This document shows, in pieces, positions 1-9,862 of a stretch of DNA of 64,000 bases; position 1 is the stretch's first letter, and each line of letters opens with the position of its first letter. The notes beneath the pieces were generated by a model that did no database searches, had not been told where the DNA came from, and saw only the letters and a list, made by a program, of their open reading frames with translations. This DNA is from UBA964 sp037444685 (GTDB lineage Bacteria; Pseudomonadota; Gammaproteobacteria; Steroidobacterales; Steroidobacteraceae), in the NCBI GenBank assembly GCA_037444685.1, contig JBBILX010000004.1:62001-126000 (forward strand), read 5' to 3'. Both the position numbers and the translations under genes were made by a program.

Positions 1-1
1 C

Positions 2-3000
2 TTCAACGAGATCGACCGACACGTGCTCGCCGGCCACGGCGAGGAGATCGCGCTCTGGTTCGAGGGTGATCGCTGGGATCAATCCCTGGACGGCGGTCGC
101 GGCGGTCCAGTCGTGTCCTATCCGGTCACTCGGCGCCAGCTGCTGCTCGAGACCGCGCGCTGCGCTCTCGCATTGCGGCGTCTCGGTCTCGGCACGGGCG
201 ATCGCGTCGCAATCAACATGCCGAACATCCCCGAGCAGCTGTACTGGACCGAGGCCTGCAAGCGGCTCGGCATCGTCTATACGCCGGTGTTCGGCGGCTT
301 CAGCGACAAGACGCTCTCCGACCGCATCCACAACGCCGGCGCGCGCGTCGTGATCACCGCCGATGGCGGCTATCGCAATGCGCAGGTCGTGCCCTTCAAG
401 GAGGCCTACACAGACCCGGCGCTCGACGGCTACATCGCCGCCGACGTCGCGATCGCTGCGGTGGAACGGGCGCTCGCCTCACTGACACTGCCCGCGGCGC
501 ACGCGGCCGCCATACTCGCCTGCGCGCGCGACGCGGTCGCGAACGAGATCACTCTCGAGCGCTCGGACGTGATGCGCGGCGTGGGTCGGGCGCTCGAGCG
601 GATCGCCGGACTCGGTTCCGCCGAGGCGAGCCGCATCCGCACGGCGATTGCCGAGGCGCTCGTCGCCACGCCGCCGCGCGTCGATACGGTCATCGTCGTG
701 CGCCACACCGCGCAGCCGGATCTGCTGTGGCGCCCCGAGCGCGACCGCTGGGCGCATGAACTGACGGACGCCGCGATGCAGGAACTGCTCGCCGCGGCGC
801 GCCGTGCCGGGTTCGACGTGACTTCGGAGCGCGAGCTGCTCGCGCTCTCGGACCGCGACCTCGTCGCGGCGGTCTGGGCGGCCGTGCCTCCCGAGCCGCT
901 CGACGCCGAGTTCCCGCTGTTCTTCATCTACACCTCGGGTTCGACCGGCAAGCCCAAAGGCGTCGTGCACGTGCATGGCGGCTATGTCAGCGGCGTCGCC
1001 CACACGATGCGTGTCGCCTTCGACGCGCGCCCCGGCGACGTCATGTACGTCGTCGCCGATCCCGGGTGGATCACCGGCCAGAGCTACATGATCTGCGCCG
1101 CACTGACGACGCGGGTGACGACGGTCATCGCCGAAGGGGCGCCGGTGTTCCCGAGCGCCGGGCGCTTCGCGAGCATCATCGAACGGTACCGCGTCAACAT
1201 CTTCAAGGCCGGCGTCACGTTCCTGAAGACCGTGATGACCGACCCGCAGAACGTCGAGGACGTGCGCGCGTACCGACGCGACTCGCTGCGCGTCGCGACC
1301 TTCTGCGCCGAGCCGACCTCGCCCGTGGTGCAGAAGTTCGGCATGGACCTCGTGACGCCCTGGTACATCAATTCGTACTGGGCCACCGAGCATGGCGGCA
1401 TCGTCTGGACGCACCTGTACGGCAATGCCGATTTCCCGCTGCGCCCCGATGCGCACACGTATCCGCTGCCGTGGGTGATCGGTGACGTCTGGGTGGCCGA
1501 CAGCGAGCCCGATGCCGACGGGCGAGTCGCGCCGCGCCCGGCCGATGCCGGCGAGAAGGGCGAGCTCGTCATCGCCGCTCCCTACCCGTACCTGTGCCGC
1601 ACGATCTGGGGCGACGCGGCGAACTTCCGCGTCGAGGGACGCGCGATCGCGCGCGGCTGGCGCGGCGACTTCGAGCGCTACCGGACGACCTACTGGACGC
1701 GCTGGCAGGGCAGGCTCGCCTACACGCAGGGTGACTTCGCCGTGAAGTACGACGACGGCGGCTTCTCGCTGCACGGACGCTCGGACGACGTCATCAACGT
1801 CTCGGGCCACCGGCTCGGCACCGAGGAGATCGAGGGCGCGATCCTCCGCGACAAGCAGATCAACCCCGATTCGCCGGTCGGCAACGTCATCGTCGTCGGC
1901 GCACCGCACGCCCAGAAGGGACTGACGCCACTCGCGTTCGTGAAGCCCGCGCCCGGCCGCAGGTTCTCCGCCGACGACCGCCGCCGGCTCATCGAGACGG
2001 TGCGGCAGGAGAAGGGCCAGGTGGCGATCCCCGAGGACTTCGTCGAAGTCTCGCAGTTTCCCGAGACACGCAGCGGCAAGTACATGCGCCGCATGGTTCG
2101 CGCGCTGGTCGAGAGTCAGGACGTCGGCGACACCTCGACCCTGCGCAATCCCGAATCGATCGAGGAACTGCGGCGTGCGATCGCCGCCTGGCAGGAACGG
2201 CAACGCGTCGCCGACGAGCAGCGGCTGTTCGAGGATTTCCGCTACTTCCGCATCCACTATCACGTGATCCGCAAGCGCCGCGGCAAGTCGGCCGATCGCA
2301 TCGCGCTGGTCACGGTCACGAACCCGCCGGTCAACGCGCTCAACGAGCGCGCGCTCGACGAGCTCAACATCGTCATCGACCACGTCGCGCGCCGCGACGA
2401 CGTCAAGGCGGTGGTGTTCACTGGCCAGGGCACGGACGCCTTCGTCGCCGGCGCCGACATCCGCCAGCTGCTCGAGGAAGTGCACTCGCTCGAGGAGGCG
2501 TTGCCGCTGCCGAACAACGCGCACCTCGCGTTCCGCAAGATCGAGAGCATGCCGAAGCCCTGCATCGCCGCGATCAATGGCGTCGCGCTCGGCGGCGGCA
2601 TGGAGTTCGCGATGGCCTGCCACGTGCGCGTCGCCGAGCCGCTCGCGACCTTCGGCCAGCCCGAGGTGCGGCTCAACCTGCTGCCGGGCTACGGCGGCAC
2701 GCAGCGCCTGCCGCGGCTGCTCGAACAGGCGGGCCACGCGCAGCCGCTCGTGCGCACATTCGAGATCATCCTCGGCGGGCGGACGTTCACGGCGCAGGAA
2801 ATGCGGGCCGACGGCCTCGTCCACGCACTGGCCGGCGCAGACGGGGCCTGCGGCGAAGACGTCGTGCGACTCGCAACCCGGCTCGCCAGCGAGTATGCCG
2901 CGGCACCGCAGGGCCGCAACCTCGTCGCCAAGGTGTTCGCCGCACGGCTCGCCGCGCAGCAGGGCTGGCAGAGCGCCGGTCGCGATCCGTTCGACGCCGC

Positions 3001-5122
3001 CCTCGAGCACGACGAGGTGCGGCGCCTGCTCGCCCAGGCGCAGCGCGTCGGTCGCGGGCCGACGGCCGAGCGCATCGTCGATGCGGTGCGCACCGGCTGG
3101 ATCCACGGCGTGCACGTCGGATTCGCGCGCGAGGCACAATTGTTCGCCGAGGCGGTGATCGATCCAGCCGGCGGCAAGACGGGCATCCGCGCGTTCCTCG
3201 ACAAGCAGAGCGCACCACTGCCGACGCGCCGCGATGCCGCGCCGCGTCGCGAGCAGATCGCTGCGCTCGAGCGCCGCGGCGAGCTGCTGCCAGTCGGCGC
3301 ACCTTTCTACGCGGGGCTCACGCCGATGCCCCGCTGGCAGTATGCCCAGGCGGTCGTCAAGGATCCGGCGACCGGCGCTCCGGCGCACGGCCTGCCGAAG
3401 GACGCCGAACGCGAGATCCTCGTGCCCGTGCCGTCGCCGGGCCCGAACGAGGCGGTCGTCTACGTGCTCGCGTCCGAAGTCAACTTCAACGACATCTGGG
3501 CCATCACCGGCATCCCCGTTTCGCCTTTCGACAATCACGATCTCGACTACCAGGTCACGGGTTCGGGCGGGGTTGCACTGGTCGCGGCCGTGGGCAGCGA
3601 GATCAAGCGCGAGGGGCGCATCAAGGTCGGTGACCTCGTCACGATCTATTCCGGCCAGAGCGAGCTGCTCTCGCCGCTCGCGGCGCGCGATCCGATGTAC
3701 GCCGGTTTCGCGATCCAGGGCTACGAGACCGACACGGGCAGCCACCAGCAGTTCCTGCGCGTGCAGGGACCACAGCTCCATCCCGTGCCGCCTGATCTGA
3801 CGCTCGAGGCGGCGGGTTCCTATGTGCTGAATCTTGGCACCGTCGTGCGCGCGCTGTTCACGACGCTGCAGATCGAGGCCGGACGCACGCTGTTCGTCGA
3901 GGGCGCCGCCACTGGCACGGGTTTCGAGGCCTTGAAGAGCGCCGCGCGCAACGGGCTGGTCACGATCGGCGGCGTCTCGAGCGCCGATCGCGCGACCTTC
4001 ATTGCCCAGCACGGTGCTGCCGGTGCCATCAACCGCCGCGACCCGCGCTGGGCCGACGCCTACACGCCCGTGCCCGCCACGCCCGATGCGATCGCGCGCT
4101 GGGAGTCCGCGGGGAAACCCATACTGGACGAGATGCGGCGGCAGACGGGCGGACGGCTCGCCGACTACGTCGTCTCGCATGCGGGCCAGGAGTCCTTCCC
4201 GCGCTCTTTCCAGCTGCTCGCGGAACACGGCACGCTGACCTTCTATGGCGCGACCAGCGGCTACTGGTTCTCGTTCGTCGGCAAGCGCGGCAGCGCGACA
4301 CCCGAGCAGATGTTGCGTCGCGCGCGGCTACGCGCCGGCGAAGCGGTACTGCTCTACTACGGCGTCGGCAGCGCGGAACTGCAGGATCGCGTCGGCCTCG
4401 AGGCCATCGAGGCCGTGCGCGCCGCCGGTGGGCGCCTCGTGGTCGCGACGTCCAGTGATGCGCAGCGCGAGTTCGTCCAATCGCTCGGCTTCGGCGATGC
4501 CGTGCGCGGCGTCGTCTCGCTCGAGGAGATCCGGCGCAAGGAAGGCGCCGACTTCGACTGGCCGGACGCCTTGCCGCCGCTGCCGGACGCGAAGCGCGAG
4601 ACGGCCCGGTTCAAGGAAGCCGTGCGCCAGTTCCAGGAACGCACGATGAAACCGTTCGGTGGCGCGATCGGCCGCTGGCTGCGCAGCGCCGACAACCCGC
4701 GCGGCTATCCAGACCTGATCATCGAGCGTGCCGGCCACGACGCGCTCGCCGCGTCGACTTCGCTCGTCAAGCCGTTCACGGGACGCGTGGTCTACTGCGA
4801 GGACATGAGCGGATCCCGCTACACGTTCTATGCGCCGCAGGTCTGGATGCGCCAGCGCCGCATCCTGATGCCGACCGCGACCATCGCCGGCACGCACCTC
4901 TGCAACGCCTACGAAGTCGCGCGCATGAACGAAATGATCGCCGCCGGTCAGCTCGAGGTCAGTGCACCGACCGTCGTCCCCTGGAGCGAGCTTCCGCGCG
5001 CCCACCAGAGCATGTGGGACAACACCCACGCCGGCGCGAACTACGTGGTCAATCATGCGCTGCCGCGCAGCGGCCTGCGCACCCGCGACGAGCTGTACCA
5101 GGCATGGGGAGCCATGACGTGA
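2..5122 (+). CDS. pcs: Propionyl-CoA synthase (trifunctional), 5' end outside window
   Basis: Three fused enzymes that convert 3-hydroxypropionate to propionyl-CoA. The reading frame is open from base 2 and already reads like the start of an acetyl-CoA-synthetase domain (NEIDRHV), so the GTG at 23 is not the true start. Order: acyl-CoA synthetase to about 2180 (YTSGSTGKPKG at about 932, GRSDDVINVSGHRLG at about 1780, C-terminal ETRSGKYMRR with the adenylation Lys); crotonase-fold dehydratase about 2270-3200 (GGGMEFA and GQPEV keep both acid/base Glu; GYGGTQRLPRLL); zinc-independent MDR/enoyl-CoA-reductase domain about 3300-5100 (nucleotide loop GAATGTG at about 3904). A helical insertion sits at about 420-680. 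The visible 1,706 residues and domain order match the roughly 1,800-residue Chloroflexus/Erythrobacter enzyme as I know it. The TGA overlaps the next gene's GTG. Confidence 0.93.
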   Translation, partial: FNEIDRHVLAGHGEEIALWFEGDRWDQSLDGGRGGPVVSYPVTRRQLLLETARCALALRRLGLGTGDRVAINMPNIPEQLYWTEACKRLGIVYTPVFGGFSDKTLSDRIHNAGARVVITADGGYRNAQVVPFKEAYTDPALDGYIAADVAIAAVERALASLTLPAAHAAAILACARDAVANEITLERSDVMRGVGRALERIAGLGSAEASRIRTAIAEALVATPPRVDTVIVVRHTAQPDLLWRPERDRWAHELTDAAMQELLAAARRAGFDVTSERELLALSDRDLVAAVWAAVPPEPLDAEFPLFFIYTSGSTGKPKGVVHVHGGYVSGVAHTMRVAFDARPGDVMYVVADPGWITGQSYMICAALTTRVTTVIAEGAPVFPSAGRFASIIERYRVNIFKAGVTFLKTVMTDPQNVEDVRAYRRDSLRVATFCAEPTSPVVQKFGMDLVTPWYINSYWATEHGGIVWTHLYGNADFPLRPDAHTYPLPWVIGDVWVADSEPDADGRVAPRPADAGEKGELVIAAPYPYLCRTIWGDAANFRVEGRAIARGWRGDFERYRTTYWTRWQGRLAYTQGDFAVKYDDGGFSLHGRSDDVINVSGHRLGTEEIEGAILRDKQINPDSPVGNVIVVGAPHAQKGLTPLAFVKPAPGRRFSADDRRRLIETVRQEKGQVAIPEDFVEVSQFPETRSGKYMRRMVRALVESQDVGDTSTLRNPESIEELRRAIAAWQERQRVADEQRLFEDFRYFRIHYHVIRKRRGKSADRIALVTVTNPPVNALNERALDELNIVIDHVARRDDVKAVVFTGQGTDAFVAGADIRQLLEEVHSLEEALPLPNNAHLAFRKIESMPKPCIAAINGVALGGGMEFAMACHVRVAEPLATFGQPEVRLNLLPGYGGTQRLPRLLEQAGHAQPLVRTFEIILGGRTFTAQEMRADGLVHALAGADGACGEDVVRLATRLASEYAAAPQGRNLVAKVFAARLAAQQGWQSAGRDPFDAALEHDEVRRLLAQAQRVGRGPTAERIVDAVRTGWIHGVHVGFAREAQLFAEAVIDPAGGKTGIRAFLDKQSAPLPTRRDAAPRREQIAALERRGELLPVGAPFYAGLTPMPRWQYAQAVVKDPATGAPAHGLPKDAEREILVPVPSPGPNEAVVYVLASEVNFNDIWAITGIPVSPFDNHDLDYQVTGSGGVALVAAVGSEIKREGRIKVGDLVTIYSGQSELLSPLAARDPMYAGFAIQGYETDTGSHQQFLRVQGPQLHPVPPDLTLEAAGSYVLNLGTVVRALFTTLQIEAGRTLFVEGAATGTGFEALKSAARNGLVTIGGVSSADRATFIAQHGAAGAINRRDPRWADAYTPVPATPDAIARWESAGKPILDEMRRQTGGRLADYVVSHAGQESFPRSFQLLAEHGTLTFYGATSGYWFSFVGKRGSATPEQMLRRARLRAGEAVLLYYGVGSAELQDRVGLEAIEAVRAAGGRLVVATSSDAQREFVQSLGFGDAVRGVVSLEEIRRKEGADFDWPDALPPLPDAKRETARFKEAVRQFQERTMKPFGGAIGRWLRSADNPRGYPDLIIERAGHDALAASTSLVKPFTGRVVYCEDMSGSRYTFYAPQVWMRQRRILMPTATIAGTHLCNAYEVARMNEMIAAGQLEVSAPTVVPWSELPRAHQSMWDNTHAGANYVVNHALPRSGLRTRDELYQAWGAMT

Positions 5123-8100
5123 ACAGGAAGCCAGCGACGAAGAAGCGCTCTGCGGGTAGACACGTCGTCAAGGCGACACGTCCCGGACGTCTCGTCGGCA
5201 AGGTCGCGCTCGTGACCGGCGCGGCCGGCAACATCGGCGAGGTCATCGTCCGCCGCTATCTCGAGGAGGGCGCCCAGGTCGTCATGGTGGGCCGCAACCG
5301 CGAGAAGCTCGAGGTCGCGCGCGCGCAGCTGCTGAAGACCACAGGTGCGCCGGCCGACCACGCCCTGGCACTGCCGTTCGATGCGGCCGATCCGGGCCAG
5401 GCGCGTTTTGGGGTCGACTCGGCGATCGAGCGGTACGGCCGGCTCGACGTGCTGGTCAACAACGCCGGTTCGGCGGGCCCGCAGCAGGTCATCGAGAACC
5501 TGCCACTGACGCGCGAGGAAGTCGATGCGCTGCGCGCGCGCGGCGCGACCGACACCGAGACGGTGCGCGACGCTGCCGGCAACCTGCTCGGCCTGACCTG
5601 GAACATGGTGCGCGCCGCATCACCGCATCTGCGGGCTGGTGCGAGCATCGTCAACGTGTCGACGATCTTCTCACGCACCAAGTACTTCGGGCGCGCCGCT
5701 TATGTCGTGCCGAAAGCGGCCATGAACGCCTTCTCGCGCCAGCTGGCGTTGCAGCTCGGCGGTCGCGGAATCCGCGTCAACATCATCTATCCGGGCCCGA
5801 TCGAGAGCCAGCGCATCCGCACCGTCTTCAAGGCGATGGATGCGCTCCGCAAGGTGAAGCCAGGCACCACCGCCGAGGAGTTCCTCTCGACGATGGCGCT
5901 CGCCCGCGCCGACGGCAGCGCGGCGCCGGCGCGCACGTTTCCCTCGGTCGAGGACGTCGCCAACACCATCGTGTTCCTCGGCAGCGACGAGTCGCGCGCC
6001 TTCAGCTCGCAGGGTTTCGAAGTCACGAACGGCATGCAGGTCTGGCAGGAGTCCCGCTCGACCTGGGTATCGCGCCCGGAACTGCGGACGGTCGACGGTA
6101 CGGGCTCCACGATCCTCGTCGCCGCGGGCGACCAGGTCGCCGACGCCCTGGTGATCGCCCGAACCCAGGCCCAGTGCGGTGCGCACGTGCTGCTGGGCCT
6201 GGGTTCGGAGGAAGCGGTGCAGGCGGCGCGCGCGGCGCTCGCGGGCGGCGGCGCCGATGCGCGCATCGACGCCGTGCTGTTCGATCGGCGCCGGGCCGAC
6301 ACGCTGGCGTCGCTGCTGCAGCGATTGCGCCGCGGTGAGGGGCTGCATGGCGCGATCGTGCTGCCGGCTTTCGGGCCATGGCGCTTCCAGGCGCCGCTGG
6401 CCGAGGCGAGCGATACCGACGTCGACACTTTCCTCGGCGCCGAGCTCACGGGAGCGATCAGCATCGCCCGCGAACTGTCGCGGGTCTGGCGACAGTTCGC
6501 GCCGGCCGGCAGCAATCCGCGCACGCTGTTCATGTCGAACGGCAGCGACGCCGCCGGCAACGCCTATGCAGACATCCTCCGCGCCGGTGTCGAGGAACTC
6601 GCGCGCGTCTGGCGCGACGAGAGCCAGACCCAGCACGAGGCTGGCGACCGCCCGGCTGCCGAGTGGGCGAACCAGATCCTTCGCTGGACCAACACCGAGG
6701 AGCACGGCCTGCTCTTCGCAGCGAGCCAGGCCGCGCGCCTGCTCTACACCAAGCGTCGCGTTCCACAGGTCAGCCTCTACATGCCGGCTGCGATCGTCGA
6801 CGCTACGGGCTCCACGCGGCCGAACTTCGGCTGGATCGAGGCACTGATGGGCCTGCACCTCGGCAAGACGGTGCTGATCACGGGCGGATCGGCGGGTATC
6901 GGCGGCCAGCTCGCGCGGCTGCTCGCCATCGCCGGCGCGCGCGTAATGCTCACGGCGCGTCGCGAGAGCCCGCTCCGCGAGCTGCGCGACAGCATCGTCG
7001 GCGAGCTCGAGGAGATCGGCTACAACAGGCCGCACGAGCGCGTGCTGATGCTCGCCGGCATCGACGTCTCCGACGAGGCCGCGCTGGCGCGAGCCGCCGA
7101 GGCCACGCTCGCGGCCTTCGGTCGCATCGATTACCTGATCAACAACGCCGGTGTCGCGGGCGCCGAGCAGATGGCCGTGGATCTCGATCCCGAGGACTGG
7201 CGCAACACGCTGAGGGCCAACCTCGTCTCGAACTACTCGCTGATCGAGAAGCTCGTGCCGCTGATGAAGGCGCAGGGCTCGGGCTACATCCTCAACGTGA
7301 GTTCCTACTTCGGCGGCGAGAAATACATTGCCGTTCCATACCCGAACCGCTCCGACTACGCCGTCTCCAAGGCCGGCCAGCGCGCGCTGGTCGAGAACCT
7401 CGCGCGCTTCGTCGGCCCGGAGATCCAGATCAATGCGATCGCGCCCGGGCCGGTCGAGGGTCAGCGCCTGAAGGGCAAGGACGGCAAGGCCGGGCTGTTC
7501 GACAGGCGCGCCAGGCTGATCTTGGAGAACAAACGGCTCAACCAGCTGCACGGCGCCGTGCTCAAGGCGCTCGAGGCCGGCATCGCGCTCGGCGATGTCC
7601 TGATGGCGCTCGCGTCGAACGACCTCGGGCTCCTCAAGGCGGAGGGCGTGCCCGAACCGCTGCGACAGTTTGCGGCGCGCATCAAGGGTGAGGCCCACGG
7701 CACGGACGAGGCGACGCACTCCTCGCTGCACTTCGCCATGACCCGGGCAATGGCGGCGAAGCTCGTCGCGAGGCTTGCGAACGGCTGCGTGATCCTCGAC
7801 CGCAAGATGCAGGCGCGCGCCGACAAGTGGGTCAGCGAGCTGCCGGAGCCCCCGGAGCCGTTCATCGACCCGGCCCGGATCGCCGAGGAGGCCGAGAGGA
7901 TCCGTGCCGGCGTCATCGGCATGCTGCACCTGAACCGCATGCCAACCGAGACGGACGTGGCGCTCGCGACGGTGTTCTTCATGGCCGACCGCGCGATCTC
8001 GGGCGAGACCTTCGAACCCTCCGGTGGCCTGCAGCAGGAGCGCACGATCACCGAACGGGAGTTGTTCGGCCGCGCCAAACCGGAGCGCGTCCGGCGCATG

Positions 8101-8823
8101 GAAGGATCGACGATCTGGCTCATCGGCGAGCACATGGCCGAGCCGCTCGCGGCAGCGGCCCGGCTGTTCCTCGCCGAGGGTCATGTCGGCAGCGTGGTCA
8201 CGCTGACGCGGACCAGTGAAGCGGGCGAGGCAATTCGGCGCGCGCTGGGCCGCGCCCTCGGTCACGACCGTATGGTCTACATGACGGTCGGCGACGCGCT
8301 CGAGGACGGCATGGACGATGCGTTCCGCGGTGGCGGCCCTCCTGCCGCCGTGATCTCGACACCGTTCGCGCCGCTGCCGCGTGCCCTGTTCGGAACCGGC
8401 GGCGCCGATCATCTCGATGCGGCCGGTTTCGCCGAACTCGTCGAGACCAACCTCACGCACCATTTCCGCGTCGCGCGCAAGGTCTCGCTGTTCAAGGGCG
8501 TGCGGCTGATCCTGGTCTCGCCCGACGTGCCGGTCGGCGGCACCCTGGCGCAGTTCGCGATGGCGAACTTCGTCAAGACGACGCTGCATGCGTTCACGGC
8601 GACGCTCGGCGTCGAGAACGAGCGCCTGCCGACCGCGGTGCCGGTCAACCAGGTCAATCTGACGCGGCGCATGCGCAGCGAGGAGCCGCGCGACGCGGCC
8701 GAGCAGGCCGAGGAATACGAACGCTTCGCGCATGCGGTGCTGCTCGCGGCGGCGCCGATCGTCGAGGCGCAGGAGAGCCGCTACCGGGCGCGCATCTATC
8801 GCGGCCTGGCCATCACGGTCTGA
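5119..8823 (+). CDS. mcr: Bifunctional malonyl-CoA reductase (two-SDR type)
   Basis: NADPH-dependent two-step reduction of malonyl-CoA through malonate semialdehyde to 3-hydroxypropionate, the substrate of the preceding synthase. The protein has 1,234 residues, close to the roughly 1,220 of the Chloroflexus enzyme. The N-half SDR has TGAAGNIG at residues 33-40 and Tyr195/Lys199 (YVVPK). The C-half SDR has TGGSAGIG at 588-595, NVSSYFGGEK, and Tyr747/Lys751 (YAVSK). The family's C-terminal ending (RIYRGLAITV) is intact. The GTG at 5119 is chosen because it makes a GTGA overlap with the pcs stop and has GGGGAG 8 bases upstream; an in-frame ATG at 5104 is possible. In the characterised enzyme the C-half makes the semialdehyde and the N-half reduces it. 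Both halves look catalytically complete. Confidence 0.95.
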   Translation: MNRKPATKKRSAGRHVVKATRPGRLVGKVALVTGAAGNIGEVIVRRYLEEGAQVVMVGRNREKLEVARAQLLKTTGAPADHALALPFDAADPGQARFGVDSAIERYGRLDVLVNNAGSAGPQQVIENLPLTREEVDALRARGATDTETVRDAAGNLLGLTWNMVRAASPHLRAGASIVNVSTIFSRTKYFGRAAYVVPKAAMNAFSRQLALQLGGRGIRVNIIYPGPIESQRIRTVFKAMDALRKVKPGTTAEEFLSTMALARADGSAAPARTFPSVEDVANTIVFLGSDESRAFSSQGFEVTNGMQVWQESRSTWVSRPELRTVDGTGSTILVAAGDQVADALVIARTQAQCGAHVLLGLGSEEAVQAARAALAGGGADARIDAVLFDRRRADTLASLLQRLRRGEGLHGAIVLPAFGPWRFQAPLAEASDTDVDTFLGAELTGAISIARELSRVWRQFAPAGSNPRTLFMSNGSDAAGNAYADILRAGVEELARVWRDESQTQHEAGDRPAAEWANQILRWTNTEEHGLLFAASQAARLLYTKRRVPQVSLYMPAAIVDATGSTRPNFGWIEALMGLHLGKTVLITGGSAGIGGQLARLLAIAGARVMLTARRESPLRELRDSIVGELEEIGYNRPHERVLMLAGIDVSDEAALARAAEATLAAFGRIDYLINNAGVAGAEQMAVDLDPEDWRNTLRANLVSNYSLIEKLVPLMKAQGSGYILNVSSYFGGEKYIAVPYPNRSDYAVSKAGQRALVENLARFVGPEIQINAIAPGPVEGQRLKGKDGKAGLFDRRARLILENKRLNQLHGAVLKALEAGIALGDVLMALASNDLGLLKAEGVPEPLRQFAARIKGEAHGTDEATHSSLHFAMTRAMAAKLVARLANGCVILDRKMQARADKWVSELPEPPEPFIDPARIAEEAERIRAGVIGMLHLNRMPTETDVALATVFFMADRAISGETFEPSGGLQQERTITERELFGRAKPERVRRMEGSTIWLIGEHMAEPLAAAARLFLAEGHVGSVVTLTRTSEAGEAIRRALGRALGHDRMVYMTVGDALEDGMDDAFRGGGPPAAVISTPFAPLPRALFGTGGADHLDAAGFAELVETNLTHHFRVARKVSLFKGVRLILVSPDVPVGGTLAQFAMANFVKTTLHAFTATLGVENERLPTAVPVNQVNLTRRMRSEEPRDAAEQAEEYERFAHAVLLAAAPIVEAQESRYRARIYRGLAITV

Positions 8824-8845
8824 CGTTGCGGCTCGGAGCGAGTTC

Positions 8846-9862
8846 TTGAACACCGTTGCCGATGATCCGATGCGCCCGCGGTCCGATGCTGCCGCGGCGC
8901 TCTGTTCGCCGCTGCGCGCGCTGACGATCGCGAGCGGCGACCTGCAGGCGACGCGTCGCTTCTATCAGGGCGCGCTAGGGCTCGTGCCCGAGAGCTACAC
9001 GCCGGGCGACGCCGTCGCATGGGCGCTGATCGAGCACTGGGGTCTGCTGCCGACGTGGCCGCTGCGGATGGTCGTGTTCCGTCGTCCCGGACTCGACGAT
9101 GCGTTCGAGCTGCGCGTGATCGAGGTCCCGCGCACCCTGCCGGTCATGCGGCCTCACTACGTCGGCGAGTACATCGGCGCACTCGGACTCGGTTTCCCGT
9201 CCGACGACCTCGAGATCCGCGATCGCATGGTCCGGGCGCTCGGCTTCGATTCGACCGCGGGCATCACGCGCATGGACTTTCCGCGCGCCGACGGCACGAC
9301 CTACAGCGTCGGTGAGGTGCACTACCGCGCCCCCGACGAGGTCCTCGTGCTCGGAGTCGATCGGGGCGACATGGCTCCCGTGAGCCGCATCGACCCGGCC
9401 CTCGGCATCGGCGGTCCGGCCTACGCGAGCATGATCGTCGGTGATGCCACCGAGGCCAGGGCCGTGTTCGCGACGGTGCTCGGTTACGAGCTGCGCCGCG
9501 AGATGACGTTCGAGAGCGGCGGGCCCGCCGGCGGCATGGGTCTTGCGAAGGGCGCGCGCGTCGTCTTTCAGCAGTGGTTCAGTCCGGGCTCCGCGCACGG
9601 CTACCTCGTGATCATGGAGCTGCTCGATGCCCGGCGTGCGCCGCCGGTGCCGCTGGGGCCGACGGCGCGTGGCGTGGCGATGTGGTCGTTCGAGACGAAC
9701 GACGTCGACGCCGCTGCGGCGCGGGCCGAAGCGGCCGGCGTGCCCATCCGCAGCCAGCCGCGCGCAATCGAAGTGCCCGGCCTCGGCCCGGTGCGCTCGC
9801 TCGTCGTCGCGACCGCCGATGGCTTCCCGATCGAGATCTACACCCGCGGCGATCGGGGCTAG
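8846..9862 (+). CDS. Two-domain VOC (glyoxalase/dioxygenase-fold) protein
   Basis: A 338-residue protein with two vicinal-oxygen-chelate-like modules: residues about 20-170 (LRALTIASGDLQATRRFYQGALGL) and about 195-335 (YASMIVGDATEARAVFATVLGYEL, ending GFPIEIYTRGDRG). VOC proteins include epimerases, glyoxalases and extradiol dioxygenases; the substrate cannot be read here. TTG 8846 is chosen because GGAG lies 7-8 bases upstream; in-frame ATG 8870 is the alternative. It starts 22 bases after mcr and is probably co-transcribed, so a role with CoA-thioester intermediates (for example methylmalonyl-CoA epimerase-like) is conceivable but unproven. It is convergent with coxL and its stop overlaps that gene's end by 4 bases. 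Confidence 0.75.
   Translation: MNTVADDPMRPRSDAAAALCSPLRALTIASGDLQATRRFYQGALGLVPESYTPGDAVAWALIEHWGLLPTWPLRMVVFRRPGLDDAFELRVIEVPRTLPVMRPHYVGEYIGALGLGFPSDDLEIRDRMVRALGFDSTAGITRMDFPRADGTTYSVGEVHYRAPDEVLVLGVDRGDMAPVSRIDPALGIGGPAYASMIVGDATEARAVFATVLGYELRREMTFESGGPAGGMGLAKGARVVFQQWFSPGSAHGYLVIMELLDARRAPPVPLGPTARGVAMWSFETNDVDAAAARAEAAGVPIRSQPRAIEVPGLGPVRSLVVATADGFPIEIYTRGDRG

Noticed and set aside
479..4228. A 1,249-residue open frame antisense to pcs
   Set aside because: Arg/Ala/Asp/His-rich composition without motifs; a third-position GC shadow of the real gene.
5671..8853. A 1,060-residue open frame antisense to mcr
   Set aside because: Same shadow composition; the plus-strand frame has complete family motifs along its whole length.
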